Below, one piece after another: positions 17,122 through 27,815 of a DNA stretch of 64,000 nucleotides. A program made the position numbers and the translations under genes. Source of the DNA: Siphlonurus alternatus (lineage: Eukaryota > Arthropoda > Insecta > Ephemeroptera > Siphlonuridae); the NCBI GenBank assembly GCA_949825025.1, contig OX463784.1, positions 11,738,783 through 11,802,782 of the forward strand. The letters are read 5' to 3'. The notes beneath the pieces are model-generated. The model was not told the origin of the DNA. It made no database searches and saw nothing but the letters and a program-made list of their open reading frames with translations. Position 1 is the stretch's first letter, and each line of letters starts with the position of its first letter.

Positions 17122-18602
17122 ATGATTATATTTATATGTTATTTTCAACGAAGAGTGGAGAAGTTAGATTAGATTTACTGATTGTTTTATATTAATTACC
17201 TTTGTATTATATTATCAAGGGGGATTCAAATTACGGGTTAAATACCAATGCTAAAAATGATAAAAAAAAATCTTCTCTATTTTTGTTTACAAAAATACGA
17301 TACTTGATGGCTAACTGAGGATTACCTTTTTAGATTTTTTTGAGTCGTTCATAACTTTTTTCCCGTTTTTTAAAGGCTTGTTGGTTATTTAATACTTATA
17401 ATCGAGGAGAATAACAATCGCTCTTGCTTAAATTTTAACGCTAAAAAATATCCTTGTGATGACGCATAATGACTTTTAATATTTTTATTATGGTATGAAT
17501 TTTAATTGATAATCATAATGATTGTCATTCTTTGAAACAACAATGATTTATTAATAAGATTGTAAAACGGTTATTGATAATTCAAGACTGCTAATTAGCT
17601 TTTGACATTGCGTCCTCATCATATTTTATCACTCCACTAACGAGGAAGGAAGAAATTTTCCATTAGACTTAACTTTTCAATAATGAGACTAATTTAATAG
17701 ACACTAATCAATTATCTTTCTTTGTTTACATTTTGTTAGGTTTCTTCATTAAATCCATTTATCAGGAATGATATTTATCGGAAATATTAAGCCATATTTA
17801 ATGTTTTAAATGTTGTACTGTATGTTACATATAATTAACACTGTTGTAACTAAAATGTGTACGTATACAATATATATACTTAAACGATTAATTAATGAAT
17901 CAGATCAATAATCTCTTAAAATAATAATGTTTGTGTTTCTGATTTTCTTTATTATACCTGTCAAATACAATATACAATTGCGCATTATATAAAGAAGTAT
18001 AAGAGAAATGCCCGTGAGGCAAATGAAAATAATTATAGAAATGCAAGAGAAATTAATATTTATGCTTGAACAGGTGGCATAGTCATGCATGAAATCGTAT
18101 TATTCAATACTGTATTTATTATTAAGGGGAAAAATAAAAAAGTTAATTATGCATTTACAAATGTTTACTATATAATAACTATTTCGAAAAGTGTTATGTT
18201 AAATTTTTTAAAATTTAATTAATGAGTTTTATTATTATTTTTTATTATTAAAAATATTATTAGTAACGTAACTTTTTTACTCAAAATATTTTAATATTCA
18301 TTTTATTAAAACTTAAATTTTTTAAAATAATCAATATTTTGTGTATCGCGTCACACGTGCAATTACAAAATATAAATCATTGTGTAACATGTGAGGAAAA
18401 AAAGAAAACTTTTGTTTGTTAGAAATCAACATTTAATTTTAATTGCAAGGTACGTGCAAAGAAAGTTATATTTTCATTTTTAAAATTACTTCATGCTATA
18501 TTTAAAAGAAAACATAATATAATATATGTGAAAGAATATTTTATGAATTTGAGGAATAGCCTTAATTATAAACGCTTCAATTCAATTATACTAACTTTGC
18601 AA
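17122..18602. other. AT-rich intergenic DNA, no gene seen
   Basis: No repeat family shared with the rest of the window and no credible exon were found. The composition is typical of old, decayed non-coding DNA. Confidence 0.5.
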
Positions 18603-18657
18603 TGATGGTTGGTTGGTATTTTGGGGCAATTGAAACATTTTGGTCATGTATGCCCCC
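18603..18657 (-). repeat. CATACATGACCAAAATG motif with CCAA units, copy 2
   Basis: On the minus strand this reads GGGGGCATACATGACCAAAA, then TGTTTCAATTGCCCCAAAAT, then ACCAACCAACC. The same leader occurs at 9948 and 44405, always next to CCAA/CAAT units. The core is flanked by GGGGCA and TGCCCC, giving a small hairpin. Confidence 0.6.
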
Positions 18658-18964
18658 TAACTTTGCAATGACAAGTTGTCAACTTTGCAATGACAAGTAG
18701 TCAAATTTCTAAAATTGAAACAGTAAAATCGTAATGGGATTATCGTGTAATTTCAAATACCAAATAATCGCTAAAGAACACAAACTGGTTCGTGCGGAAA
18801 GTTATTATGTTATTAACGTCTCCGTGGTTCCCTCAGTCAAAATTAGGCAAATACATGATAGTACGTGATTGCTTCGGTTTTGAGAATAAATACTGGAGAA
18901 CATCCATTTACAATAAAAGTTCCAGGTCTTATTCTCATTATTTTTCTTTTATTTATTCTATCAG

Positions 18965-19022
18965 TTAAAAATCGTCCATCCTGACTAAGGTTTCCATAGT
19001 TCCCTCAGTCAAAAGGTGGTGG
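18965..19022 (+). repeat. SINE core fragment
   Basis: CCATCCTGACTAAGGTTTCC followed by ATAGTTCCCTCAGTCA matches the central region of the 5S-headed SINE. A second fragment (CTCCGTGGTTCCCTCAGTCA, then AAATTAGGCAAATACA) lies at about 18818-18856. Confidence 0.6.
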
Positions 19023-19204
19023 GGGTGGATTTACTAAGGCATAGAAATGCAGAATAATTAACTTATATCGTGTAAGCTCATGCAGTTATATATTATAATA
19101 AAAGTTCCATTATAACTATACATAAAACAATTTTGTGAGAATTGTCATATATTGCATCACACCATTCACCATATAAAATCAATGCAAATGAAACTCAACA
19201 GGTC

Positions 19205-19330
19205 CATTTTAAAAGTGGGCGTGGCTTACTCGTGTGACCCAGTAGACGGTTGACCTGTTGACCTTCTGAAGCTCCGAGCTAACGTTGGCCTGGACCGAGC
19301 TTGGATGCCAGACGCGGGATAATTTGAAAC
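19205..19330 (+). repeat. 5S-rRNA-like sequence, possible SINE head
   Basis: GAAGCTCCGAGCTAACGTTG then GCCTGGACCGAGCTTGGATG resembles 5S rRNA from the A-box to box C (GAAGCTAAGC ... GGCCTGGT-AGTACTTGGATG), followed by CCAGACGCGGGA like the 5S tail. The minus strand has a short open stretch (ANVSSELQKVNRSTVYWVTR) bordered by CAG and GTAAGC that could be mistaken for an exon. I favour the 5S explanation because other 5S heads occur nearby. Confidence 0.4.
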
Positions 19331-19614
19331 TATCGGCTCATTCAAACAAATTTACTACGCTCTAAAATTTTATCTTTTTGTTAATGAATTCATAGTTTAA
19401 TCTAAAAGTGATTTTATATTTTGATTAAAAGTATAGATTGAAAGATTTTATCATGTTAAAAGTGATAATAAAAGAGACATTTAATAGCTTGCAAGAGTGA
19501 ATTTTGATTTTATGTTTTAATATTTTTTAATCAAATCTTAATTTTATTACTAACTACTCTTATACAAAATATTTAGATTGGAACGTTTTGATGGTTTATA
19601 TGGAAATAATTATG

Positions 19615-19685
19615 GAATGGTGGCCACGGTTCGTCTCCTTCTTTGAATGAGAGAACTGTGGAAACCTTAATCATAATGGACTTTT
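19615..19685 (-). repeat. SINE core fragment (minus strand)
   Basis: GGTGGCCACGGTTCGTCTCC ... GAACTGTGGAAACCTTAATC is the reverse of the SINE core, matching the copies at 31420-31690 and 62850-63050. Confidence 0.55.
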
Positions 19686-20803
19686 TTTTAACAGATTAAA
19701 AAGAAATGCTAGAAATACAAGACCATTAACTTTTATTGGGCCAGGGTCACAACCCGAGGAAGCCTTTATTTATTCACAAAATCTGGCCGGAGGAAAAAAG
19801 TAACATTGGTTTGTATGCGTAAATTTTATTATATAATATAAATATACAAAATGCAAAAATAGTATGCAAATAACTTGGCATTTTGAATACCTGTTTATTT
19901 TATATTTTTTATTATTTTTCATAACTACCGGTTTCAAATTCCTGGTAGTTTTACGAGCTTGATAATTTTATATCTTATACGCTCCATTGGCATTAGCCCG
20001 AGTTCACGTCAGAAGACATTACAACGTAATACATATTTGCGAGCTTCTTTTAAATATAAATATTATATTAATAATGTTAACATCTTATTGCTGAAAACTT
20101 TAACTCAACTATTAAAAACAATTTTTAAACAATTCAAATTATATAAAAAAATATTAAATAATTTGATTATATTGACAATTTTACAGAAACTTTTGAGGTA
20201 AAGTATATTTATGCATTACTAATATTATAAAAAGTACTATACATACAATACGTCATTGGCTTGCATATCTGAGAAGTTTGAAACAATTTCTCACAACATT
20301 TCGATGCATAAATTTTAAAACAGCTTCATTTTGCCTTTTAAACGCAATATTTTCATTAAATATATAAATATTCAATTATATATGCACAGCGTATTATATA
20401 AAATAATACTGAGATGCAATTAAAAATAAAAACTCATTTCTGACGGAACAACTTCCCATCTACTCAATATCAAGTATTCCCATAGATTTTTATAAAACCC
20501 ATTTAAATCTAAATAAAATACGAAAATTGTTTTTAAAAAATAAATCAGTTTTACAAAATTTCATTTACAAGCACATTTTCCTCAAAAAAAAAAAAAAAAG
20601 GTTATATATATATTGCTTTCATGGAAAAGAAGGGGAGTGTTAAAGGTTATTGCTTTTCAGTCAGAATATTTTCATAAAACACACTCTAAAATTTCTTTAG
20701 AACAGCAGGTACGTACGTTACCCCTGCTGAGTTTGCGGAAGTAGCCACCTACTCTGTGGAGGCGTGGTGGTCTTAAAATTTTTGGAGCTACTGCAAGGGT
20801 TCT
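19686..20803. other. AT-rich intergenic DNA, no gene seen
   Basis: No shared repeat and no recognisable coding sequence. The 80-codon frame at 19959-20201 is Leu/Lys/Asn-rich in a pattern expected from AT-rich DNA. Confidence 0.5.
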
Positions 20804-20931
20804 GGGGGGTCTTCAAATAACACCACCTAACCTAAACTTAGCCTAAGACTGTCTTAGCGCAACAATAAAGAATACGCTAAGACTGTCTTAATTTTAGGAT
20901 TGTTGTAATTTGTGTTATTTGAAGACCCCCC
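20804..20931. mobile_element. Small inverted-repeat element I1 (128 bp)
   Basis: Ends are GGGGGGTCTTCAAATAACAC and GTGTTATTTGAAGACCCCCC, a 20-bp perfect inverted repeat. The interior holds the palindrome TAAGACTGTCTTA twice. Copy I2 at 28743-28870 has the same length and differs at only a few positions. Confidence 0.85.
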
Positions 20932-21017
20932 TGTTTTTTTACGTCTCAAAATTGCAAATTTACTAAAGAACTCGTACATCCGGGAGAGGTGGTTGGTGGT
21001 GTCGTATCCTCCATAAA

Positions 21018-21075
21018 TTACCGACCATCCTGACTGAAATTTCCATAGTTCCCTCAGTCACAACCAGGCAAATGC
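21018..21075 (+). repeat. SINE core fragment
   Basis: ACCATCCTGACTGAAATTTC then CATAGTTCCCTCAGTCACAA then CCAGGCAAATGC. This is the central domain of the 5S-headed SINE without a head. A similar fragment lies at 21627-21675. Confidence 0.6.
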
Positions 21076-21298
21076 TTGGTTGAATTGGGTACAAAAGGAA
21101 CTTACAAAATCATAAGCATCACACGAAAAGTTAGAAAATTAAATTCAGTCACTTGTGTTCAGAACCCTAAAATATGAGGTTGAAACAGAATTGAAAAACT
21201 GCATCTCTTTGGTAATTATTTTAAACTTCGGAAAAACACTAAATTTAACCTCTTGTCTTTCTGCAGCTCTATAATCGTTCGTGATTGCCCAATTCTTT

Positions 21299-21562
21299 GT
21301 ACATTCATCGCCTTTGAAAATTTCCCTTCTGCAGCCGTGTTAATCACCATGTCCTGTGTTATTCTTACGGGGCATGATGATTAACAAAAGGCTGTAAATA
21401 ATTAATTACTCCTCTGGCTTAATTACTTGCCTACATGACCTGTCCTACTAACCTCAACAAATATCTATCTTGATATATTGATTGTAGGAGAAATGGATTG
21501 AATAAAGAAATTTGAATTTCTGAAAAGGAAACTTTTCAGAGGCGAGGATCGAGAGTGTACAC
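21299..21562. mobile_element. Inverted-repeat element J2, interrupted
   Basis: Left outer arm GTACATTCATCGCCTTTGAA; inner arms TTAATCACCATGTCCTGTGT and GGGGCATGATGATTAA (to about 21398); right outer arm AGGCGAGGATCGAGAGTGTA at 21538-21558. About 115 bp between the inner and outer right arms is absent from J3-J5 and probably a later insertion. Confidence 0.6.
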
Positions 21563-21626
21563 TGAAATTTCTTAACAAAATAATCACATATTCTATTTAG
21601 AAGAATGTGAAGTATAAATATTAATG

Positions 21627-21675
21627 TCCATCCTGATTTAGGCTTTCCATGGTTTCCTCAGTTATACTACAGCAA
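21627..21675 (+). repeat. SINE core fragment
   Basis: TCCATCCTGATTTAGGCTTT then CCATGGTTTCCTCAGTTATA: a degraded copy of the shared SINE core. Confidence 0.5.
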
Positions 21676-22261
21676 ATAAACAACTTAAACAATCCACAAT
21701 CAATGGCTAGAATCCTCTGTTTATTCTCTTATATTAATTCCCCATCACAAGCGTAATCAAACTAATTGGAATGAGAAAAAGATATATGTGGAAAATAATC
21801 CTCTTTCAATTGAAATATAATCTTGTGTTTTATCTATAATTGTTTAATAAACTTTAAGTAGTAACTTCAATTATATTTAATAACTAATTGTCATAATGGA
21901 GTGTTTGTTTAGAGGCTTCGTTTTGCTACCAACATTTCAGTTTCCTTATTGTAATTGTAGTTTTGACAAAATTAGTTCGTGGAAAAGTGCTTTGTGATAA
22001 TTATATTGTTATAGACCAAGGTGGGTTAAAACGATGCCGTACAATTCTGACATTTTTGTTTTTTTTTCACTTTAAGGTAGAGATAACACGGACCAGCTGA
22101 CCCAATGCTAAAAAAATCCCATTCATGAAAAGTATGAAAAAAATTTAAAATGTTCTCCTCTACATCCCCTATCAGTATAGCTAAAATATCAGGTATACAA
22201 AAACGAGCTAGTTTTCGAGTTATTAATTTTTAAAGTTAACTAATTTGACATGGAGAAATGG

Positions 22262-22530
22262 AGTAGTTGGATGGGTGACCATTTTCAACAAAAACCACGC
22301 TTCCCACCCAGGGGTAAATCGTTGCGCTTTTCCACCATGATGTGTGGTTCCCCTGGCTTTGAACCATTGCACTTCTGCATGGTTCATTGACAAAAGCTGT
22401 AGCGTCCATCCTGACTGAGGTTTCCACGTTTCCCTCAGTCGAAGGCAAATGTCGGGATGGATTGCAAGGCCATGGCTGCCCTCGTTCTGGAAGAACCCGC
22501 GAAACGCTCAAGTTAGGGTTTCGGAAGGTT
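22262..22530 (+). mobile_element. 5S-headed SINE, truncated at box C, inside C1
   Basis: The copy starts within the 5S-like head (GTAGTTGGATGGGTGACC). It continues with GCTTCCCACCCAGGGGTAAA, TGTGTGGTTCCCCTGGCTTT and the core CCATCCTGACTGAGGTTTCC, then CAGTCGAAGGCAAATGTCGG and CAAGGCCATGGCTGCC. It is the most complete 3' region of this SINE in the window and serves as the reference for the fragments. Confidence 0.75.
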
Positions 22531-22573
22531 CGAGGTTTCAAACTTTGTAAGTAATTAATAATTAGAAGTACCC

Positions 22574-22895
22574 AATGAGATATTAGAATGTAAAAATTTT
22601 AGTGGCTTAATCGAAAGAAGGGGTAAAAATATGGTACTGTAAATTTTTTCAGATTTTTCTGAGACCGGGAACCATTTTTAAAAAAATATTGAAAGTCAAT
22701 TTTGATGACGTCACGGGCGGCACTCCTTAAGAAAAAGGATAGGGCAGTGCCGCCCGTGACGTCATAAAATAGACTTTCAATAATTTTTTAAAAATAGTTC
22801 CCGGTCTCAGAAAAATCTGAAAAAATTCACAGTGCCATATTTTTACCCTTTCTTTCGATTAAGCCACTAAAATTTTCAGATTCTAATATCTCATT
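22574..22895. mobile_element. Foldback element B1 inside C1
   Basis: Ends are AATGAGATATTAGAATGTAA and ATTCTAATATCTCATT. Arms read through TTTTAGTGGCTTAATCGAAA and GGGGTAAAAATATGGTACTG into the family A block TCTGAGACCGGGAACCATTT. The centre has GATGACGTCACGGGCGGCAC. B2 at 46565 is a close copy. Confidence 0.9.
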
Positions 22896-23164
22896 GTGGT
22901 TTGATTAAAAATTAAAAAAAAAAAAAAAAAGGAACTTCCGATACAACATTTTAACAATTTTATTTAATTTTTTTTCATAATTTTCATGAATGGAATTTTT
23001 TTAGCATTAGGTCAGCTGATCCGTGTTATTTCTACCTTAATCAGTGATCTCATTTTTTTGAACGAAAATCGGAAGTGTGAGGTTCCTTTCTAGTTCAATT
23101 TTGAAGTTGCAACTTTGCAGGGAGATTCAAATTAAGGATTTATAAACTATTTGCGAAATTTTAA

Positions 23165-23303
23165 GGGGCATTCACAAAGTCTTAAGGCCACATTTAGGGC
23201 TCGATAATTTAAGACCAGAAATTTTGGGTCTAAAAAGCATGCCTAAAATCGGACTTTAAATTATCGAGCCCTAAATGTGGCCTTAGGGCTTTGTGAATGC
23301 CCC
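23165..23303. mobile_element. Foldback element H1
   Basis: Ends are GGGGCATTCACAAAGTCTTA and GGGCTTTGTGAATGCCCC. The stem includes GGCCACATTTAGGGCTCGAT. It shares only the outer GGGGCATTCACAAAG with H2, so the two differ in core. Confidence 0.75.
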
Positions 23304-23528
23304 TTTTTATGTTTTCCATGTTCAACCCAAATCCTTCTACTTCCGGCTACTTCCGGTACTAAATCTTATAATAAATTTATTTTAATTATGGGAGTAGTGG
23401 AAGGGGAGGGGAGGAATTTAATGAGGGGAATTTAACTTAATTTTTTCATTTATTTTTTCACTTTTTTCCGTCTTTTTTTTTTTTTTTTTTTTTTTGCCAA
23501 AATACATTGCTTGTTGACTAGCTATTAC

Positions 23529-23853
23529 AATGGAGTATTGTCCTCAATTTTTTTTATTGCAGAAATGGATAAAGGGTGCAAAGTTATGCTACCCTGATTT
23601 TTTTCAGATTTTTTAGAACCCGCGAACTATTTTTAAAAAAATATTGAAAGTTATTTTTGTGACGTCACGAGACGCCGCTCCTTAAGAAAAAGATAGGACT
23701 TGCCGCCGCGTGACGTCACAAAAAGGACTTTCAATAATTTTTTAAAAATACTTCCCGGGCTCTAAAAAATCTGAAAAAAATCAGGGTAACATAACTTTGC
23801 ATACACGCTCTATCCATTTCTGCAATAAAAAAAATTGAGGACAATACTCCATT
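23529..23853. mobile_element. Foldback element A6
   Basis: Near-perfect copy: ends AATGGAGTATTGTCCTCAAT and TTGAGGACAATACTCCATT, arm module GATAAAGGGTGCAAAGTTAT, centre with two GTGACGTCACG blocks around GCCGCTCCTTAAGAAAAAGA. Confidence 0.9.
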
Positions 23854-24303
23854 CTTTTCAGATTTTTTGTAGCAGCATTTGACTTTTTGCCGCTTTAAAA
23901 CAGTTTTGGGTCGTCTTGACCCCCGCCTACTCATTCTATCATGAACTAATTGACAAATTAGTGTTTTTTCCCCCATTATTTACATGATTTTTTTTCCTAC
24001 TTATCAAACGTCCATTAACATAACAACGTCGTAGTTTTTGTTTTCAATAACAAACACAAATATTGAATTTTTTTTTGTTTGTATTTTTCTTTTATACTCG
24101 CCAGACATGGAAATGGTTGAAAAACGTCTCTCAAAACGACGAGGAATTCCTTCAGGTATAAAAACAAACAGACGACGTAGTGAGTGCTAAGTTGAGTGCT
24201 GCTAGGTGCGTACATACGATTAATGTTTGTCAGATACACTGTGGGTGGGTAGAGTATACTCTGACGTCATCGTTACAACAATATAGATCATAGTATGAAA
24301 AAT

Positions 24304-24433
24304 GGTACACTCGTCACCTTGGAAAATTTCTCACTTGCAGCCTTGTTATTCTTACCATTCCCTGTGTTATTCTTACGAGGCATGGTGATTATCAAGGCCT
24401 CAAAGGAAAATTTTCTGAGGCGACGACTGTACC
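24304..24433. mobile_element. Inverted-repeat element J3
   Basis: Outer arms GTACACTCGTCACCTTGGAA and TTTTCTGAGGCGACGACTGT; inner arms TGTTATTCTTACCATTCCCT and GTTATTCTTACGAGGCATGG. About 130 bp, no coding capacity. Confidence 0.75.
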
Positions 24434-24499
24434 TTGCCTCTGATGTACTGAATTAAATGACTATTTTCAAGACAAAATGAGCAACTAATTATTAATATA

Positions 24500-24785
24500 A
24501 CAAACCTTCATGATTTTTTTTATTGCATATCTGAGCATAGCCAAGTGTTTGAAAAAAATTACGTGACCCTTTTTTATTATTATTATTTCTTAATAGTCTT
24601 AAATCATGCTGCAAAACGCTGTAACGTCAAAGTCATGCAAATGACACGTAAGCATAGGGGAAAACGTTGCATGACCTTACATCAGCGCCTTTGCTTTCTA
24701 GTTTGAGGGATAAAAAAATATTTAAAGATGGACTCGAGATGTTCTATCCAAATATCCAATAAAATATTTCATGTAGGTAATTGTT
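24500..24785. mobile_element. Foldback element E2
   Basis: Ends CAAACCTTCATGATTTTTTT and AATATTTCATGTAGGTAATTG. The core TCATGCTGCAAAACGCTGTA then AAAGTCATGCAAATGACACG matches the core of E3. Outer modules are degenerate. Confidence 0.7.
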
Positions 24786-24794
24786 TATTTTTTA

Positions 24795-24955
24795 ATTAAA
24801 GTTTGTATTACAATTAAGATACAATTTTGCAAAACAAAATTTCCTTACAGGAAAATGTTAACTCCATTTGTTCGTACTGAGATGACATTAGGAAAAATTG
24901 TATGCAAAATTCATCATGTAAAACAAGCTGAACTCCTAAGATCTAATACTATAAT
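24795..24955. mobile_element. Degenerate element K4
   Basis: TTAAGATACAATTTTGCAAA, TTCCTTACAGGAAAATG, CTCCATTTGTTCGTACTGAG and GGAAAAATTGTATGCAAAAT match family K modules; terminal sequences are decayed. Confidence 0.5.
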
Positions 24956-25335
24956 AATACTGTATTATTTATTTTTAAAAATCATTGAATTATATTTTAT
25001 AAGCTACGTAAGTATAAAATATATATATTTTGTCTGTGTTATCTACGATTTTGTCTAATTTTATATGTTCACTATTTATGTTTATTAAAAATTTGATTTT
25101 AACCTCAATATTAACATGAGAAAAGTAAGAATTTATATATTAAAAACCATATGATAAAATGTTATTTCTATAAATGAATTATTAATATGTTAATATATCA
25201 ATTATTAATGTTTGATGCTATATTAAAATTTTTATAAAATTTTATTTCAATTTATTAAAAACAACAAAAATTACAATATATACCATAGATATAGATATAA
25301 ATGGATAATTATTTTAATGAAAATTTAGTTCACAC

Positions 25336-25502
25336 TAAAGCCGGTATTACACGATACAATTTTTCTGATAATTGTATACAATTTTTCCTTACAAGAAAAC
25401 TTCAACTGTATTTGTTTGTATGGAAAGGAAATTTTCTTGTAAGGAAAAATTGTATGCAAAATTGCAATAATCAGAAAAATTGTATCGTGTAATATAGGCT
25501 TA
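25336..25502. mobile_element. Foldback element K1
   Basis: Ends TAAAGCCGGTATTACACGAT and ATCGTGTAATATAGGCTTA. The 167-bp palindrome includes ACAATTTTTCCTTACAAGAA and its reverse. A diverged half copy K3 follows directly at 25500-25622. Confidence 0.85.
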
Positions 25503-25622
25503 AGAACTGTATTACAAGATATAATTTCACATACAATTTTTCCTTGCAAGAAAATTTCATCTCCATATACAAACAAATGGAGTTCAATATTTCTTTTAAT
25601 GAAAAGTTGTATCATCATGCTT
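25500..25622. mobile_element. Degenerate element K3
   Basis: TTAAGAACTGTATTACAAGA, then ACATACAATTTTTCCTTGCA and CTCCATATACAAACAAATGG, ending AAGTTGTATCATCATGCTTA. It abuts K1 with shared TTA. Confidence 0.6.
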
Positions 25623-26286
25623 AATAATAAAATCAATATTAAATCACCCTATCACACTAAAATCTCTTTTTGCTAAATTAATAGTAAAATATTCCATACC
25701 AAGCTCACCAAATTTTTAATTTACAAAGCTTCTTTTGTTTGTTTATTAATACGTGACGTATCAATCGCCGAGTGGGATATTGCTCTGTGGTTGTCGCACG
25801 AGCTTGTTCGCTTCTGGTTTCATGAACGAGGCGGACCGTGATAAAATTGCAAAGTTGATGGAAGAATAAATCAGTCCATGTTCCAATTTCGTCAATTTTT
25901 CAGTTTGTAACTAGAAGATAATCTTATATTGACAAATTTTATTATCATTTTAAATTATACTTATTTTCAAAAAAAGTGTTCAGCAAATTAATTACTGAGT
26001 AGGAAAGTCAAAATGAATTATTTTATTCAATCATTATGCTTGTTACATATTTTAAATTATATTTGACAATTAATTATGACTTAAAAAAATGTTTGTTTTT
26101 TTTAATTAAAAAAAAAATGCAAAAAACTGTAATTAAGGAATTAAAGTTAAAATAAATAAAAAAATAAATATATAAAACATTTTTGATCAAATTAATTTCC
26201 ATGCAACAAACATCTTGAAAATATATAGTGAGAATGCAGGAGTTTCACGGATTCATATTTAATCCAGTGTAAATGATGTTTCAGTA

Positions 26287-26704
26287 AGATATGTGACGTC
26301 ACAGTTAGGTATGAACAGCTCCAGTCTATGTGACGTCACGGTAAGGTATGATCAGTTCAAGTATATGTGACGTCACAGCAAGGTATCATCAGTTCCAGTA
26401 TATGTGACGTCACAGTAAGGTATGATCAGTTCAAGTATATGTGACGTCAAGGTTGGCTTTATACAGGTTAAGCCTCCGATTTGACCAATGCTAACGGGCT
26501 TAGCCAATCAGATTCAAGTATTCCAGGACCCATCGTGCCGCGAAACTTTGAATGCGCCCATGATGCAATGCTATTTTTGAATTTTCGCGGTGCAATGGGT
26601 CCTGGAAATAGTGGAAAAATGACGCACGGAATACGCACGTGGCTTAACCTGTATAAAGCCAACCTTGTGTGACGTCACAGTAAGGTATGATCAGTTCAAG
26701 TATA
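26287..26704 (+). repeat. 37-bp tandem repeat carrying TGACGTCA, split by element L1
   Basis: The unit reads ATGTGACGTCACAGTAAGGT followed by ATGATCAGTTCAAGTAT, 37 bp. About four and a half units run from 26287 to 26447, then the hAT-like element L1, then one more unit at 26668-26704. Every unit keeps the palindrome TGACGTCA. No palindromic direct-repeat/spacer structure is present, so this is a satellite-like array and not CRISPR. Confidence 0.85.
26448..26667. mobile_element. hAT-like non-autonomous element L1
   Basis: Ends CAAGGTTGGCTTTATACAGG and CCTGTATAAAGCCAACCTTG. The flanking 8 bp are TGTGACGT on both sides, an 8-bp target duplication as in hAT elements. Inner sequence includes GGGCTTAGCCAATCAGATTC and GGACCCATCGTGCCGCGAAA. 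L2 at 47321 is the sister copy. Confidence 0.8.
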
Positions 26705-27244
26705 TGCAAAGTTTGTGTTCGGAAAGACAGGGTGATGATGGATGATGATAAAGACGCTTGCTTCGTGTTTGTTTTTGTTTCACATTACAGCAGGCATTTA
26801 TTTTTCTGTTAATACACAAAATGTAGCAGTCTGTTACGTCACAAAATGCTACTTTATATTTAGATGAACGATCAATTTTCTTCAAGAGCAATTCGTAATT
26901 TTTATTTGAACAAGGTGCTTCAATTTACGTCTACGACTTTTATCGTTCGATGAGGTATAGAATATCATTAATATCAATTATAGTGGGTGTTTTTCCTTAA
27001 TACGTGGGTTTAATTCATATTAAAATATTTTATTTATTTTTTTTTACTAAATTTATGTTCCTTCCTTTATGCGGATGTAAATCATGATTTACATTAGTAC
27101 AATTATTTTGATGGTCAACCCACGCTAAATGAGAAACCCAGTTATGTTCAAACTAAATGCAATTAAATAAATTCAGCAAAATATAATGTTAACGTAAATA
27201 CGCAATATTTACTCGTTGCTTCAAAAAATTTACTCATTAAACCC

Positions 27245-27815
27245 ACCTTTAGATTGCGTTCTGAAAGATGCAATATTTAATCGCTTATGGTTTGATCAAA
27301 TTCAAGGGGGCTGCTTTCTCACAACAGTTTCATTTCCAGTTTCTTTCCATAAGGATTCGTGTTAAACGTATACCTTAATTTTCACTAGCGTCATAAAGTT
27401 AGTGCGCACCTAGTGGTAACTGCTGGAACTACGTGCGTCTGGCGAGGATTGCTGTATTTGATTATTAACATTGTAAAATCATGTAAATGCTCTGTAAGCA
27501 GCCACAGCATAATTTTATAGAAATAACAACACCATAATTAGTTGTCAAATACTTTGGGACAAATATAAAAAAATACTTCAACTTCGTGATTTCTTTCCTA
27601 AAAATTTGATAATTTTTGTGATTCTCCCCATGCTATGGGTATTGCCGTATACTCGATGCAAAGAGCAACATTTTCAGACGTCAGTGTCATCTCTTGGTCC
27701 TTTATGTCCTCTATAGACCCACCCTACTTATTAATGATGAGTTTAAAGTCCCCTGCAAGTCTTGTTGGATTCAAGGGGGACGATTCTCATATCTCAATCC
27801 ACTGAGATTAATCCT
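27245..27815 (-). mobile_element. TTAA-type element F5, interrupted
   Basis: On the minus strand the two ends of family F are at 27690-27815 (ATCTCAATCCACTGAGATTA; AAGTCCCCTGCAAGTCTTGT) and 27245-27387 (TTAATCGCTTATGGTTTGAT; TTTCTTTCCATAAGG). About 300 bp between them, containing GGTAACTGCTGGAACTACGT, is foreign to the family. Confidence 0.65.

Larger units (their letters stand above)
22072..23040. mobile_element. TTAA-ended foldback element C1, carrying two insertions
   Basis: Arms are 22072-22261 (TTAAGGTAGAGATAACACGG onward) and about 22896-23040 (ending CCGTGTTATTTCTACCTTAA). A SINE copy (22262-22530) and foldback element B1 (22574-22895) interrupt the middle. Family C arms also share AATGCTAAAAAAATCCCATT, ATGTTCTCCTCTACATCCCC and TATACAAAAACGAGCTAGTT. 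Confidence 0.8.

Noticed and set aside
19214..19306. Possible exon on the minus strand (ANVSSELQKVNRSTVYWVTR between CAG and GTAAGC)
   Set aside because: The plus strand aligns with 5S rRNA over the same bases and other 5S heads occur nearby; no family match and no neighbouring exon.
26287..26704. CRISPR-like array
   Set aside because: The 37-bp units are contiguous with no unique spacers, and the context is eukaryotic.
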